Source: an uncultured Bacteroidota bacterium
GTDB taxonomy: Bacteria; Bacteroidota; Bacteroidia; Bacteroidales; SZUA-534
Direction of reading: 5' to 3'
Length of the DNA stretch: 43,528 nt
NCBI GenBank assembly: GCA_946414435.1
Contig: CAMKOM010000026.1
Span: 1-43,528 of the forward strand
The notes under the pieces were generated by a model. The model ran no database searches, had not been told where the DNA came from, and saw only the letters and a list, made by a program, of their open reading frames with translations. The position numbers and the translations under genes were made by a program. This document shows, in pieces, positions 33,606 to 43,178 of the stretch (its first letter is position 1; each line of letters starts with the position of its first letter).

Positions 33606-34379
33606 GTGCGACGAATATTACTTTTTGCAACTTTTGCCTTGATAACCACCATATTGTCAAGTTGTTGCGTAAAATATAAAAATCTCGTTTACATTCAGGA
33701 CAAGTACGAAAACGCTTCGGACACCATTGCCACATCGAAAAATCAGGAAATTGTTCTGCGGACGGGCGACAATCTGTATATCAATCTGATAGGCGCAAAC
33801 ATCAGCGATTTGGGCATCTACTACCGCGACGACCGTATGGGCTCGACCCGCGAATTTCTTGCATTGCAAGGCTATATGATTGATCCTGAAGGAAATATCA
33901 AGTTCCCAATGATTGGCGACGTGAAGTTGGCTGGACTAACGCTGAACGAAGCAAGAGACCTGATTCAAAGCAAGATAGACGAATATATCGCGAATGTGGT
34001 GGTGGCAGTCAGACTGCTGAACTACGACATTACCGTGCTGGGCGAAGTGGCGCGGCCTGGAACCTACACCTTTACGCAGCGCGAAGTGAACCTGTTCGAC
34101 GCTCTGGGTATGGCTGGCGACTGCACACCGAACGCCGACCGTCAGCGCGTAATTATTTTGCGGAAAGAAGCGGAAAATACTAAAGCAGAGACACTTAACC
34201 TGCTGCATTCGGACTTTGTGTCCAACCCATACTTCTGGCTCAAGCCGAACGACGTCATTTATGTGAAACCGACACGCTCGAAGACCGTTGCGGCCAACTC
34301 ACCGCTGTTGAGCGTAATTCTGTCGTCGCTGTCGGTTACCGCCACACTCATTCTATACATCAGTTATCTGAAAAAATAA
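33606..34379 (+). CDS. Polysaccharide biosynthesis/export lipoprotein, Wza-like
   Basis: A 257-aa outer-membrane export protein from a GTG start (MRRILLFATFALITTILSSC, Cys at residue 20 of the lipobox LSSC). A Poly_export domain (about 35-130, LRTGDNLYINL, then GYMIDPEGNIKFPMIGDVKLAGLTL) is followed by an SLBB domain (about 135-215, VLGEVARPGTYTF) and a C-terminal membrane helix (about 232-254). In Wza this helix forms the pore through the outer membrane. The partner co-polymerase/BY-kinase gene follows after 6 bases. A frame upstream to 33570 is open but spans the -7 element. Confidence 0.93.
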   Translation: MRRILLFATFALITTILSSCCVKYKNLVYIQDKYENASDTIATSKNQEIVLRTGDNLYINLIGANISDLGIYYRDDRMGSTREFLALQGYMIDPEGNIKFPMIGDVKLAGLTLNEARDLIQSKIDEYIANVVVAVRLLNYDITVLGEVARPGTYTFTQREVNLFDALGMAGDCTPNADRQRVIILRKEAENTKAETLNLLHSDFVSNPYFWLKPNDVIYVKPTRSKTVAANSPLLSVILSSLSVTATLILYISYLKK

Positions 34380-34385
34380 TCGGCT

Positions 34386-36890
34386 ATGGATAACAAGCAA
34401 AACTCTATAAATCAACAAGAAGACAACGGCGCCGACATCAAGCGGTACTTAATGATTGGACTGGCCAACTGGCAGTGGTTTGTCATTTCGTGCTTTTTGA
34501 GCCTTTGCGTCGCATATTTGGTAAACCGCTATACCACACCTGTTTTCAGAGTCAGTTCGACGATTTTGGTGAACGAAGAAGACAAAAAATCGAACCGCGT
34601 TGACGCCAAAGACATCATTCAGACAATGAACACGCTCAACACTGGCGTGAACATTCAAAATCAGATTGGTATTCTGAAATCGTATCTGATTAACGACGAA
34701 GTGATTTCGGAACTCGACTTTGGCGTGAGTTACCACCGCCACGGGCGCATCCACACCATTCAGCGCTATCTGCCCGACCAACTGAACCTGATTGCCGACA
34801 CATCGCACGCGCAAGGCTACAATATTCCGCTGAACATCAAGATTTTATCGGACCAAAAATATCGGCTGCGGTGCGAGTACACATCGAACTACGAACCGCG
34901 CAAGATTGACACAGTGGTGCATTTCGGCGACACGTTTGAGAACGAAGATTTCAAGTTTAAAGTGCTGATTCGCAACCCTGAACGCTTCTACGACGAGAAT
35001 CCTGGCGAGTACGACGTGACCATCAACAGCCACAGCGCCCTGGTGAACAAATACCGCAACGGCGTGTCGATTGAGCAGTCGGACCAAAAAAGCACCATTC
35101 TGATTCTGACCGCAACAGGCTTTATGCCCGACGAAGTGTGCGACTACCTGAACAAACTGACCGAAGTTTACATCCGCTACGGCTTGAACAAGAAAAACGA
35201 CGTGGTGGCAAGCACCATCGCCTTCATCGACGAGCAGATTGAGACGGTTATGGACTCGCTTGACGTTACTGGCGGCCATTTGCAAGACTTCCGCACAAAA
35301 AATATGATTATCAACATCACGCAGGAAGGACAGTTGCTCTACAAGCAATACGAGGAACTGAACACGCAAAAGGCCGAACTGCTTGTTGAACAAAAATACT
35401 ACGATTATATTACTGATTATCTGAAAGATAAACAGAACACTCAAAGCGTGATTGTGCCGACGGCTGTGGGCATCCGCGACCAACTGCTGATAAACTTCAT
35501 TATGCGGCTCAACACGCTGAACGAAGAAGCAATGGGATTGAGAGCACAGTCGGTGAAGTCGAATCCGAAACTCGACCTGATTGAATCGCAGATTGACGGC
35601 TTGAAACTGCTGATTTCGGAAAATGTGATTAACTTGTCGAAAACCAACAACATAGCAATCAAAGACATTGACAACCGCATTGACGACGTCAGCCGACAGA
35701 TTGAAAAACTGCCGTCGAACGAGCGTAAGTTAATGAATATCAATCGAATGTTCAATGTCAACGACAAGATTTACACCTATCTGCTCGAGAAACGCGCCGA
35801 GGCAGGACTGAAACGCGCAGCCAACACCGCCGACGCTCAAGTGCTCGACTACGCCCGCCCCGATATGGCCGTCCGCGTGAAGCCGAAAACAAGTTTTAAC
35901 TATATGGTTGCCTTGTTGTTAGGCTTGGCAATTCCTATCGGAATACTGGTGCTGGTGAACTTCTTCAACAACCGAATCCGCAGCCGCGAGGACGTTGAGA
36001 AACGGACCAAAACGCCAATCATCGGAATCGTCGGGCATAACCCTGAGGACAACGACCTTGTGATTTTCGACAATCCGCGGTCGGTGATTTCAGAATCGTT
36101 CCGCACCATAAAAACCAACGTGCAGTATCTGGTTCCCGACAAGGAATCGAAAACAATTCTTGTTACATCGACATTCAGCGGCGAGGGTAAATCGTTCTGC
36201 ACGAGCAACTTGGCATCGGTTTTGGCTATGACCAACAAGAAAACGCTGCTAATGGGCCTTGACCTGCGCAAACCGCAGATTCAGAAGATTTTCAAAATGG
36301 ACAACAGCGTCGGCATATCGACTTACCTGATTGGAAAAAGCACAATCGACGACATTATTGTGAAAACGCGGTTCGACAACCTTTGGATAATCCTGCCTGG
36401 CCCCGTTCCGCCCAACCCCGCGCAACTGATTGAGTCGGAAGCGCTGTCGAGACTGTTTGAGGAAGCGAAAAAAAGGTTCGACTACATCATAATTGATACG
36501 CCGCCAATTGGTCTGGTAGCCGACGCTATGCTGCTGGCGAAATATGCCGACACCAATATCTTCGTGCTGCGTCAGGGCTATAGTTTCCTGAGCTCGATTG
36601 AGATTGTGAACGACCTGAACAAAAACAAGAATGTGCCCGACTACAACATTCTGCTCAACGACGCCAAAATCAACGGCAAATACGGCTACAGCGGTTACGG
36701 CTACGGCCGCCGATACGGTTATGGCTACGGATACGGCTATGGTTACGGGTACGGCTATGGCTACGGTTATGGCTACGGAAACAGTTACTACGGCGACGGC
36801 TACTACACCGACTCGCGCCGTCACAAAAAGCCGTCGCTGCTGAAGCGCTTTATCGAATTCATCACACCTAACAACATTTTTAAAGCATAA
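34386..36890 (+). CDS. Polysaccharide co-polymerase/tyrosine autokinase (Wzc-like)
   Basis: An 834-aa fused protein. A Wzz-type N-terminus with helices at about 32-50 and 500-525 flanks a large periplasmic coiled-coil domain. The cytoplasmic BY-kinase domain (about 560-750) has Walker A STFSGEGKS near residue 597, Walker A' LLMGLDLRKPQ and Walker B DYIIIDTPPIG. The C-terminal tail (about 760-810) is a Tyr cluster: four spaced YG units, then eleven consecutive YG repeats, then YY pairs, about 19 Tyr in all. In this family tail phosphorylation controls the oligomer and thus export and chain length. It is in one operon with the Wza-like gene. Confidence 0.95.
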   Translation: MDNKQNSINQQEDNGADIKRYLMIGLANWQWFVISCFLSLCVAYLVNRYTTPVFRVSSTILVNEEDKKSNRVDAKDIIQTMNTLNTGVNIQNQIGILKSYLINDEVISELDFGVSYHRHGRIHTIQRYLPDQLNLIADTSHAQGYNIPLNIKILSDQKYRLRCEYTSNYEPRKIDTVVHFGDTFENEDFKFKVLIRNPERFYDENPGEYDVTINSHSALVNKYRNGVSIEQSDQKSTILILTATGFMPDEVCDYLNKLTEVYIRYGLNKKNDVVASTIAFIDEQIETVMDSLDVTGGHLQDFRTKNMIINITQEGQLLYKQYEELNTQKAELLVEQKYYDYITDYLKDKQNTQSVIVPTAVGIRDQLLINFIMRLNTLNEEAMGLRAQSVKSNPKLDLIESQIDGLKLLISENVINLSKTNNIAIKDIDNRIDDVSRQIEKLPSNERKLMNINRMFNVNDKIYTYLLEKRAEAGLKRAANTADAQVLDYARPDMAVRVKPKTSFNYMVALLLGLAIPIGILVLVNFFNNRIRSREDVEKRTKTPIIGIVGHNPEDNDLVIFDNPRSVISESFRTIKTNVQYLVPDKESKTILVTSTFSGEGKSFCTSNLASVLAMTNKKTLLMGLDLRKPQIQKIFKMDNSVGISTYLIGKSTIDDIIVKTRFDNLWIILPGPVPPNPAQLIESEALSRLFEEAKKRFDYIIIDTPPIGLVADAMLLAKYADTNIFVLRQGYSFLSSIEIVNDLNKNKNVPDYNILLNDAKINGKYGYSGYGYGRRYGYGYGYGYGYGYGYGYGYGYGNSYYGDGYYTDSRRHKKPSLLKRFIEFITPNNIFKA
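36690..36795 (+). repeat. 6-bp tandem repeat coding Tyr-Gly in the kinase tail
   Basis: TAC/TAT and GGN codons alternate for eleven units with varied synonymous bases (GGC, GGT, GGA, GGG), after a looser set before Arg-Arg. The mixed codons show that the tract is kept at protein level, not a recent perfect expansion. Confidence 0.8.
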
Positions 36891-36893
36891 ACT

Positions 36894-37130
36894 ATGTTCG
36901 CAACATTAATGCTCACTTTGGCCATTGTCGGAATTGCCTTAATTGGATTGGCTTTCAATCTGATTTTCAGAAAGAAACCATTTCCCGAAACGCACGTCGG
37001 GCACAACAAGGAAATGAAGAAACGCGGCATTATGTGCGTGAAGGCAATGGACGCGCTCGAACAGAAAAAGGCTTGGGAAAAAGAAAACAGCAAATTCGCT
37101 AATTTGAAAATAGACAACGCATCAATTTAA
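36894..37130 (+). CDS. Small membrane protein of unknown function
   Basis: A 78-aa protein with one N-terminal helix (about 3-25, LMLTLAIVGIALIGLAFNLIF) and a basic cytoplasmic part containing ETHVGHNKEMKKRGI. Similar small membrane proteins are common in Bacteroidetes, as I recall, without known function. It starts three bases after the BY-kinase stop and so belongs to that operon. Confidence 0.7.
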   Translation: MFATLMLTLAIVGIALIGLAFNLIFRKKPFPETHVGHNKEMKKRGIMCVKAMDALEQKKAWEKENSKFANLKIDNASI

Positions 37131-37147
37131 CCAATAAATATCACTAA

Positions 37148-38347
37148 ATGAAACCATTACAACTTTACACCACGGCCGCTCTGACATTGGTTGCTGGAAT
37201 CGGGGCAACAGAGGCAGCGGCACAAGAGAAGGCAAAAATCGACTCGATTTACAACTTTGAAATAAAGGTTGACCTGCCGACAACTTCGGTTAAAAATCAG
37301 TATAAATCAGGCACTTGCTGGTCGTTTTCGGGACTTTCGTTCATTGAGTCGGAACTGCTGCGCGAGAAAAAAGGCGAGTACGACCTGGCCGAAATGTTCA
37401 TTGTGAACCGCGACTACCACAACCGCGCCATCGACTATGTGCGCTGGAACGGCTCGAAGAAATTCGGCGCTGGCGCTGAAGGCTGCAACGTTTTCAACCG
37501 CATCAGCGAGTACGGAATTGTTCCGCAATCGGCCTACAACGGGCTCAACTACGGGTCGGACAAGCATATGAACAACGAAATGGACGCTGCGCTGAAGGCT
37601 TACATCGAGGCCATCATCGAGAACCCGAACGGCAAACTCTCGACCGCGTGGCTTTCGGGTTTCGACGGCATTCTGACCGCCTACCTTGGCGAGATTCCCG
37701 AATCGTTTGAATATGAGGGCAAAAAATACACCCCGATTGAATTCCGCGACAAGTTGGAAATCAAATCGGAAGATTACATCGAGTTTACATCGCTCACGCA
37801 CCACCCGCTTTACTCGCGGTTCATTATGGAAGTTGAGGACAACTGGGAACTGGGCGAGGTTTACAACGTGTCGCTCGACGAACTGACCGACATCGCGTTC
37901 AGCGCTCTTGACAACGGCTACACCGTGCTCTGGGGCGGCGACGTTTCGGAAAAAGGATTCTCGTGGAACGACGGAATCGCCATTGTGCCCGACTTGAGCG
38001 AGGAAGATATGCAGGGCACCGACCGCAAGAGATTCAATCAGGACGGCAAGAAGAAAAAATCGAAACTGTTCAACGAAGTGGTGCCCGAAAAGGCCATCAC
38101 CGCAGAAATGCGTCAGGCGGCTTTCGACAATTTTGAGACCACCGACGACCACGGAATGCACATAACTGGCTATCTGACAGACAAAAACGGTACTCGCTAC
38201 TTCAAGGTGAAAAACTCGTGGGACACCACAAACCCGTTCAACGGATACGTTTATATGTCGGAAAATTTCTACCGCTACAAGACGCTGACCGTGATTGTGC
38301 ACAAGAACGCCGTGCCTTCGAGCATCAAGAAAAAACTGAAACTCTGA
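37148..38347 (+). CDS. C1 family (bleomycin hydrolase-type) cysteine peptidase, secreted
   Basis: A 399-aa peptidase with a signal peptide (cleavage after AAAQ, about 26). The C1B catalytic residues are visible: Q51 and C57 in NQYKSGTCWSFS, a His in DDHGMHITGY (about 338) and Asn in VKNSWDT (about 355). This is the aminopeptidase C/bleomycin hydrolase group. Unlike the cytosolic E. coli and yeast enzymes, this one is predicted to be exported to the periplasm, as in other Bacteroidetes. It would trim peptides for use as nitrogen or carbon source. The start is 17 bases after the small membrane protein gene. Confidence 0.9.
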   Translation: MKPLQLYTTAALTLVAGIGATEAAAQEKAKIDSIYNFEIKVDLPTTSVKNQYKSGTCWSFSGLSFIESELLREKKGEYDLAEMFIVNRDYHNRAIDYVRWNGSKKFGAGAEGCNVFNRISEYGIVPQSAYNGLNYGSDKHMNNEMDAALKAYIEAIIENPNGKLSTAWLSGFDGILTAYLGEIPESFEYEGKKYTPIEFRDKLEIKSEDYIEFTSLTHHPLYSRFIMEVEDNWELGEVYNVSLDELTDIAFSALDNGYTVLWGGDVSEKGFSWNDGIAIVPDLSEEDMQGTDRKRFNQDGKKKKSKLFNEVVPEKAITAEMRQAAFDNFETTDDHGMHITGYLTDKNGTRYFKVKNSWDTTNPFNGYVYMSENFYRYKTLTVIVHKNAVPSSIKKKLKL

Positions 38348-38371
38348 TAGATAACACACAAACAACACCGA

Positions 38372-39235
38372 ATGACTCTTTTGTCAATCATCTGGAATCC
38401 CGACCCTATTTGGTTTTCAATCGGCAACATTGATTTCCGCTACTACTCGATTCTGTATGTGGCTGGATTGGTGGCTGCCTACTTCATTATCAATAAGTTG
38501 GTAATGCGCGAGGGCAAGCCGCGCGAGTTCATCGACAAGTTCACGTGGTTCATCATTATCGGCCTGATAATTGGCGCGCGCGTGGGCCACTGCCTGTTCT
38601 ACGAGCCTGGCTACTATCTGCACCACATTACCGAAATGCTGCTGCCTATAAAACAAATGGCCGACGGCAGTTGGAAGTTTATTGGCTATCAGGGACTTGC
38701 AAGTCACGGTGGCGCCATCGGCATTCTGGCGGCGCTATACTTTTTCTGCCGCTGCTACAAGGTTGAATATCTTTGGATTGCCGACCGCCTGGTAATGCCC
38801 GTTCCGCTGGTCGGCGTGTTTATCCGCTTCGGCAACTTTATGAATTCAGAAATTGTTGGGCAGCCCACGCAAAGCGATTGGGGCATTGTGTTTCAACGAG
38901 TTGATATGCTTTCGCGGCATCCGTCGCAACTCTACGAGGCCATCTGCTACCTGATAATTTTCGGCGTTCTGCTGTGGTACTACCACAAGAATTTCGGCAA
39001 CCTTGTCAACGGCAAGATTTTCGGACTGTTCCTGATTCTCGTCTTCTCGGCGCGATTCTTCATTGAGTTCGGCAAGGAAGTGCAGGAAGAATTTGAAGAG
39101 GCAATGACGCTCGATATGGGGCAATTGCTGAGTTTGCCGTTCATCGCGCTGGGCGTTTGGCTGTTCTTTTTCAGGAAACCGAAAACCGACGCAAAACCCG
39201 CTTCGGACACCAATAAACCATCGGCGAAGAAATGA
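38372..39235 (+). CDS. lgt: Prolipoprotein diacylglyceryl transferase
   Basis: A 287-aa integral membrane enzyme that attaches diacylglycerol to the lipobox Cys of prolipoproteins, the first step of lipoprotein maturation. Family signatures are GARVGHCLFYEPGYYLHH, GLASHGGAIG with the essential His, RFGNFMNSEIVGQPT and RHPSQLYEA. Seven helices fit the family topology. The stop overlaps the ATG of the GH5 lipoprotein gene by 4 bases (ATGA), and many predicted lipoproteins lie in this window. Confidence 0.95.
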   Translation: MTLLSIIWNPDPIWFSIGNIDFRYYSILYVAGLVAAYFIINKLVMREGKPREFIDKFTWFIIIGLIIGARVGHCLFYEPGYYLHHITEMLLPIKQMADGSWKFIGYQGLASHGGAIGILAALYFFCRCYKVEYLWIADRLVMPVPLVGVFIRFGNFMNSEIVGQPTQSDWGIVFQRVDMLSRHPSQLYEAICYLIIFGVLLWYYHKNFGNLVNGKIFGLFLILVFSARFFIEFGKEVQEEFEEAMTLDMGQLLSLPFIALGVWLFFFRKPKTDAKPASDTNKPSAKK

Positions 39236-40191
39236 GATTGACTGGCAAAATATTGACAATCATTGCTTTTTCAATTTTGTTGACGGGGTGCGTCAAACAA
39301 TCGCAAACGCCTATGTGCCAACCACTTGCCGTGAATGGAAAATTTCTGACAAACGCCAATGGCGACACTGTGGTGCTGCGCGGCGTGAGTTACGGCTGGT
39401 CGAACTGGTGGCCGCAATACTACAACGCCGAAAGCGTCGGTTGGCTCAAAAACGACTGGCACTGCTCGGTGGTGCGGGCGGCAATGGGAGTTGAACCGTG
39501 GGGCTCTTATCTTCACAACCCCGACAAATCGGTAAAACTGATTGAATCGGTGATTGAAGGCGCCATAAAATCAGGCATTTACGTAATTGTTGACTGGCAC
39601 GCGCACGGAATCCATACCGCTGAAGCGAAACAGTTTTTCGGCACAATAGCCACCAAATATGCCGACTGCCCAAACATCATTTGGGAAATCTACAACGAGC
39701 CTGTTTTTCAACCGTGGGACGCTGTGCGCGACTATGCCGAGCAGATTATCGACACCATCCGCACCCATAGCAAAAACGTGATTCTGGTGGGCAGTCCGCA
39801 TTGGGATCAAGACCTTAATCTTGTGGCAGACAACCCGATACGCGACCGCGAGAACATTATGTACACAATGCACTTTTACGCCGCCACCCACAAAGATAGC
39901 CTGCGAAACCGCTACGACAGTGCGCTGACGGCAGGTCTGCCGATATTTGTCTCGGAATCGGCCTGCTGCGAGGCCAACGGCAACGGTGTAATCGACCTTG
40001 ACGAGTGGAACACTTGGCTTAACTGGTGCGAAACCAATAAGATTAGTTGGGTAACGTGGTCGATTTCGTCGAAAGAGGAAACGTGCTCAATGCTGCTACC
40101 AGCGGCAAGCAACACTGGCAACTGGACCGACGCCGATCTTCGCGAAAGCGGCAAACTAACAAGAGAAAAGATTAGAGAACTAAATAATTGA
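39232..40191 (+). CDS. GH5 family glycosidase lipoprotein (cellulase-like)
   Basis: A 319-aa lipoprotein (lipobox LLTGC, Cys at about 20). The GH5 barrel follows: VLRGVSYGWSNWW, VIVDWHAHG, the acid/base E156 in WEIYNEP, HFYAATH, and the nucleophile E242 in PIFVSES, where cellulases usually read FVTEWG. It would act on beta-1,4-glucan or a related mannan/xylan; the substrate cannot be told from the sequence. No cellulose-binding domain or SusC/D genes are nearby. Its start overlaps the lgt stop (ATGA), so it is translated with the enzyme that will lipidate it. Confidence 0.88.
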   Translation: MRLTGKILTIIAFSILLTGCVKQSQTPMCQPLAVNGKFLTNANGDTVVLRGVSYGWSNWWPQYYNAESVGWLKNDWHCSVVRAAMGVEPWGSYLHNPDKSVKLIESVIEGAIKSGIYVIVDWHAHGIHTAEAKQFFGTIATKYADCPNIIWEIYNEPVFQPWDAVRDYAEQIIDTIRTHSKNVILVGSPHWDQDLNLVADNPIRDRENIMYTMHFYAATHKDSLRNRYDSALTAGLPIFVSESACCEANGNGVIDLDEWNTWLNWCETNKISWVTWSISSKEETCSMLLPAASNTGNWTDADLRESGKLTREKIRELNN

Positions 40192-40218
40192 AAAATAAGA
40201 ACTTTAAAATTATAAACT

Positions 40219-40689
40219 ATGGCAAAAGAACTTCTTTACGTAAACTTGAATTACATTCATCACGTGTTGTCGCCGAAAACACGTGTAGTAACAATGTGTT
40301 TGGGAATCAGCATCTGCGGCGTGGGCGCCTGGTGCCTGACCCAAAGTGCGGGCAACTATGCGGCGCTGGCTGGGGGCGTGGTGAACGCACTTGTCGGTGC
40401 AACGGCTTTCATCTTCTCTTTCAGGCATATGCCGAATTTTGCAAAGAAATTCATCCGCCTGTCAGAAAGTTCGGTGAAAATCAAAAACCACTGGTTCATT
40501 CCGCGTCACAAATTCTGTTGGGAAGACATCGAGAAAATCGAAATCACCCGCGAGCACATCAAAATCACGACCGACTACTCGAGCAAAACCAAAGTTTATG
40601 ACATTATGGGCGTGTCGTACGACGATTACAACGTGCTGCACAAACAGATTGTGGACAACTGCCTTGAGCGTAACATTGATATGATTTAA
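40219..40689 (+). CDS. Two-helix membrane protein with a bPH-like domain
   Basis: A 156-aa protein. Two membrane helices (about 23-42 and 47-69) precede a soluble domain (about 80-150) of alternating strands: FIRLSESSVKIKNHWFIPRHKFCWEDIEKIEITREHIKI (seen as SSVKIK, CWEDIEKIEITREHIKITT). This pattern of short strands with WxxI/EKIEI is common to bacterial PH domains (bPH). It is not recognised more closely. It follows the GH5 gene by 27 bases and precedes the EFR1-like gene by 29 bases on the same strand. Confidence 0.65.
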   Translation: MAKELLYVNLNYIHHVLSPKTRVVTMCLGISICGVGAWCLTQSAGNYAALAGGVVNALVGATAFIFSFRHMPNFAKKFIRLSESSVKIKNHWFIPRHKFCWEDIEKIEITREHIKITTDYSSKTKVYDIMGVSYDDYNVLHKQIVDNCLERNIDMI

Positions 40690-40718
40690 GCGCGCAAACC
40701 ACTCATTTTCAGCATAGA

Positions 40719-41495
40719 ATGATTTGCCATTTTTCGGGAACGGGCAACTCAATGTGGGTTGCGCAAACAGTTTCGGCACGCTTTCGCGACAGTCGCCTGA
40801 CCGATATGGCCGACGCAGTGGTAAGCGGTAACAGTCTGAATTTCAGCCTTACGGAAGACGAGCGACTGGGATTTGTGTTTCCCGTTCACTCGTGGGGCAT
40901 TCCGTGGATTGTGCGCCGATTCATTGAAAAAATGTCCGTCAGCGACTATGACAACCAACTGATTTACTGCATACTAACCTGTGGCGACGACTGCGGACTG
41001 ACCAACCGAATGTTGCAAAAACTTTTCCGCCGCAAGGGCTGGCAGTGCCGCCACATCTACTCGGTGCAAATGCCAAACACCTACGTGGTTTTCCCTGGCT
41101 TCGACGCTGACCCCGCCGAACTTGAGCAGAAAAAAAAGAGAGAAGCCGTTGGCACGCTTGATAAAATTATGGCGGCCATCGAGTCGGACACGCCTATCGA
41201 CTGCTATTTGCAAAAGGGGCAGCAGTTTCTGAAATCGCGCATCATCTACCCGCTTTTCTGCCGCTTTGCAATGAGCAGCAAGCCGTTCCGCACCACCGAC
41301 AAGTGCATCGGGTGCGGCATCTGCGTCAAAAACTGCCCAACCCACAACATCAGGCTTGAAAACGGCCGCCCAGTATGGGCCAACAACTGCACGCAATGCC
41401 TGAGTTGCCTGCACCGCTGCCCGCAAACGGCCATCGAGTATGGAAAACAGTCGGTTGGAAAGGGGCGGTATTATTACGGAAAAAGAAAAGAGTGA
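40719..41495 (+). CDS. EFR1 family flavodoxin-ferredoxin fusion protein
   Basis: A 258-aa electron-transfer protein. An N-terminal flavodoxin-like domain (about 1-160; FMN loop FSGTGNSMW) is fused to a C-terminal 2[4Fe-4S] ferredoxin domain (about 190-235; CIGCGICVKNCP and CTQCLSCLHRCP). The order and length match the EFR1 family of anaerobes. It should pass electrons between FMN and iron-sulfur centres; its partner is unknown. Its stop abuts the stop of the convergent DUF3078 gene with no base in between. Confidence 0.9.
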   Translation: MICHFSGTGNSMWVAQTVSARFRDSRLTDMADAVVSGNSLNFSLTEDERLGFVFPVHSWGIPWIVRRFIEKMSVSDYDNQLIYCILTCGDDCGLTNRMLQKLFRRKGWQCRHIYSVQMPNTYVVFPGFDADPAELEQKKKREAVGTLDKIMAAIESDTPIDCYLQKGQQFLKSRIIYPLFCRFAMSSKPFRTTDKCIGCGICVKNCPTHNIRLENGRPVWANNCTQCLSCLHRCPQTAIEYGKQSVGKGRYYYGKRKE

Positions 41496-43163
41496 TCAGA
41501 ATCTGAAAATAATGCCAAGTTTGAGCAACTCTTTGAACTGCAATCCTTTGGTTGTGCCAATTTGCTTCCCTTCATCATCCTTAACCGGAATTTCCTGATC
41601 ATCATCATAAATCATTTCGGTGGTGATGGTTGCACGAACGTTGTAGTTGATGGGGAAAACCATCTCAAGGTTCCAGTCTACATCGACATTTTGCGGCTTA
41701 TGAAAGTAGTTTGAGAAAAATTCCGCCACAGAATTCACTTCGATATTTTTCCAGAACTTGTTCTTATACACCCATTTAAGATAAAGACCAGTCTCACTGC
41801 GCATATACCGGTCATCATCAACATTGTAACGTGAGTGACTCACTGAATCGCTCACCACGAATGTGTTTTTTGATGTAAGTGGCGACACCGTTATGCTGTT
41901 GTGCTCGTTTGGTTTATACTCGAGACCTGCGCCGATGGTGAGTGTGGCCGGCGCCATAAACCGCGATGCAAGCCGAGTTTTGATATTGCCGTTGTACTCG
42001 TATATGGGTCCAAACTGCGATTTAAATTCAAGCTGCGCGCTATAGTAGAATTTCTTGAATGCACGGTAGCCATAGTTCGACGTTATGTTGATTTTGTCTT
42101 CATTGGTGCGCATCGATTTTTTGCCTTGGCGGATTGCACCATATTTAAACACGCCCTTGTTTTCCCACAAGTGCGGTCCGCGTTTGTAGTTGGCGTAAAG
42201 TTCGACAGTCGACAACAGTGTTATGGTATTCTCACCGCCCTTGATCCAATTGTGCAGAGCCATCTGTGTGGCATCAATGGCTATTTTTCCGCCCAACCGC
42301 CAGTACTTCGGGTCTTCAGGCTGCTGAAGTGCAACGCGAACCAACTGGCGGTTCCGTGCTTCAGAGAGAATATCAAGCAGCAGCTGGCGGGTTTTTTCAA
42401 TGTCATCGGTTTCAATTTCGGGAGAATCGTTGATCAGCAGGCGAAACGAGTTACGGTGGATGTCGCGGATGAGTACAGGTTCGTCGTTTCCTGCAAGATC
42501 CTTAATAGTTGTGCGGATAACACGCGGACTGCTGTCGAAAAGGCGGAACCGCAGTGAGTCACCATTTAGGTTTACTAGGTAGAAAGTCGCAGTGTCGTTG
42601 CGTAGCCGTCGTATCTGACTGAATATTGGCATTTTTCTTATGTCGGAAAGATTTTTCCGTATGGCTTTCACCAAAGTGTCAGTGTAGGGGGTGGTAACGG
42701 CTACAAGGCTGTCGTAGTTCACGTGGGAGTCGGCCATGATATCAATAATGTCGCTAAAAATTGAATCGGCAGTTGAAACATCCATTGTGTCCACAGTACG
42801 CAGCAAGTGCCATTTGACACGATTGTCGGTCATCTCGCGTTCGAATTGTTCGTTGCGAATCATTACCGTATCATGAAAAGCCCGCATCCATGCCAATTCA
42901 ATTTCTGGGCGGTTGTCTTCAACAAATTTGTAAAAATCAGAGAAATTAAGGTTTGCTGTGTCGCTGGGTAGCTGATAGTTGAGGTATCGATATGCTTCAT
43001 AAAACGCCGTATCGATGGTGGTTGCAGGCTTGTTCTGTCTGAAATAATTGTTTATCACTTCGCGGTCCCAACTTTCATGAACGGGTCGGCGTGTGCGCCT
43101 CTGTGCCAACAAAAGCATTGGACAGAGACACAAGAGTAGCAATATCAGTTTTCGCAAAGTCAT
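41496..43163 (-). CDS. DUF3078 protein with outer-membrane beta-barrel-like C-terminus
   Basis: A 555-aa secreted protein with signal peptide 1-20 (LLLLCLCPMLLLAQ). The middle (about 80-290) is a charged helical region. The C-terminal half (about 295-555) alternates short amphipathic strands with turns and ends in LKLGIIFRF, with a terminal Phe as in outer-membrane barrels. The DUF3078 signature (GGKIAIDATQMALHNWIKGGENTI) is near 290-320. The function is unknown. It has its own -7 element and convergent, abutting stop with the EFR1 gene. Confidence 0.85.
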   Translation of the reverse strand: MTLRKLILLLLCLCPMLLLAQRRTRRPVHESWDREVINNYFRQNKPATTIDTAFYEAYRYLNYQLPSDTANLNFSDFYKFVEDNRPEIELAWMRAFHDTVMIRNEQFEREMTDNRVKWHLLRTVDTMDVSTADSIFSDIIDIMADSHVNYDSLVAVTTPYTDTLVKAIRKNLSDIRKMPIFSQIRRLRNDTATFYLVNLNGDSLRFRLFDSSPRVIRTTIKDLAGNDEPVLIRDIHRNSFRLLINDSPEIETDDIEKTRQLLLDILSEARNRQLVRVALQQPEDPKYWRLGGKIAIDATQMALHNWIKGGENTITLLSTVELYANYKRGPHLWENKGVFKYGAIRQGKKSMRTNEDKINITSNYGYRAFKKFYYSAQLEFKSQFGPIYEYNGNIKTRLASRFMAPATLTIGAGLEYKPNEHNSITVSPLTSKNTFVVSDSVSHSRYNVDDDRYMRSETGLYLKWVYKNKFWKNIEVNSVAEFFSNYFHKPQNVDVDWNLEMVFPINYNVRATITTEMIYDDDQEIPVKDDEGKQIGTTKGLQFKELLKLGIIFRF

Positions 43164-43178
43164 TGTAACTCATTTGTG

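Noticed and set aside
37307-38368. A 353-aa - strand frame opposite the C1 peptidase
   Set aside because: It is the shadow of a well-supported peptidase; it has no domain of its own.
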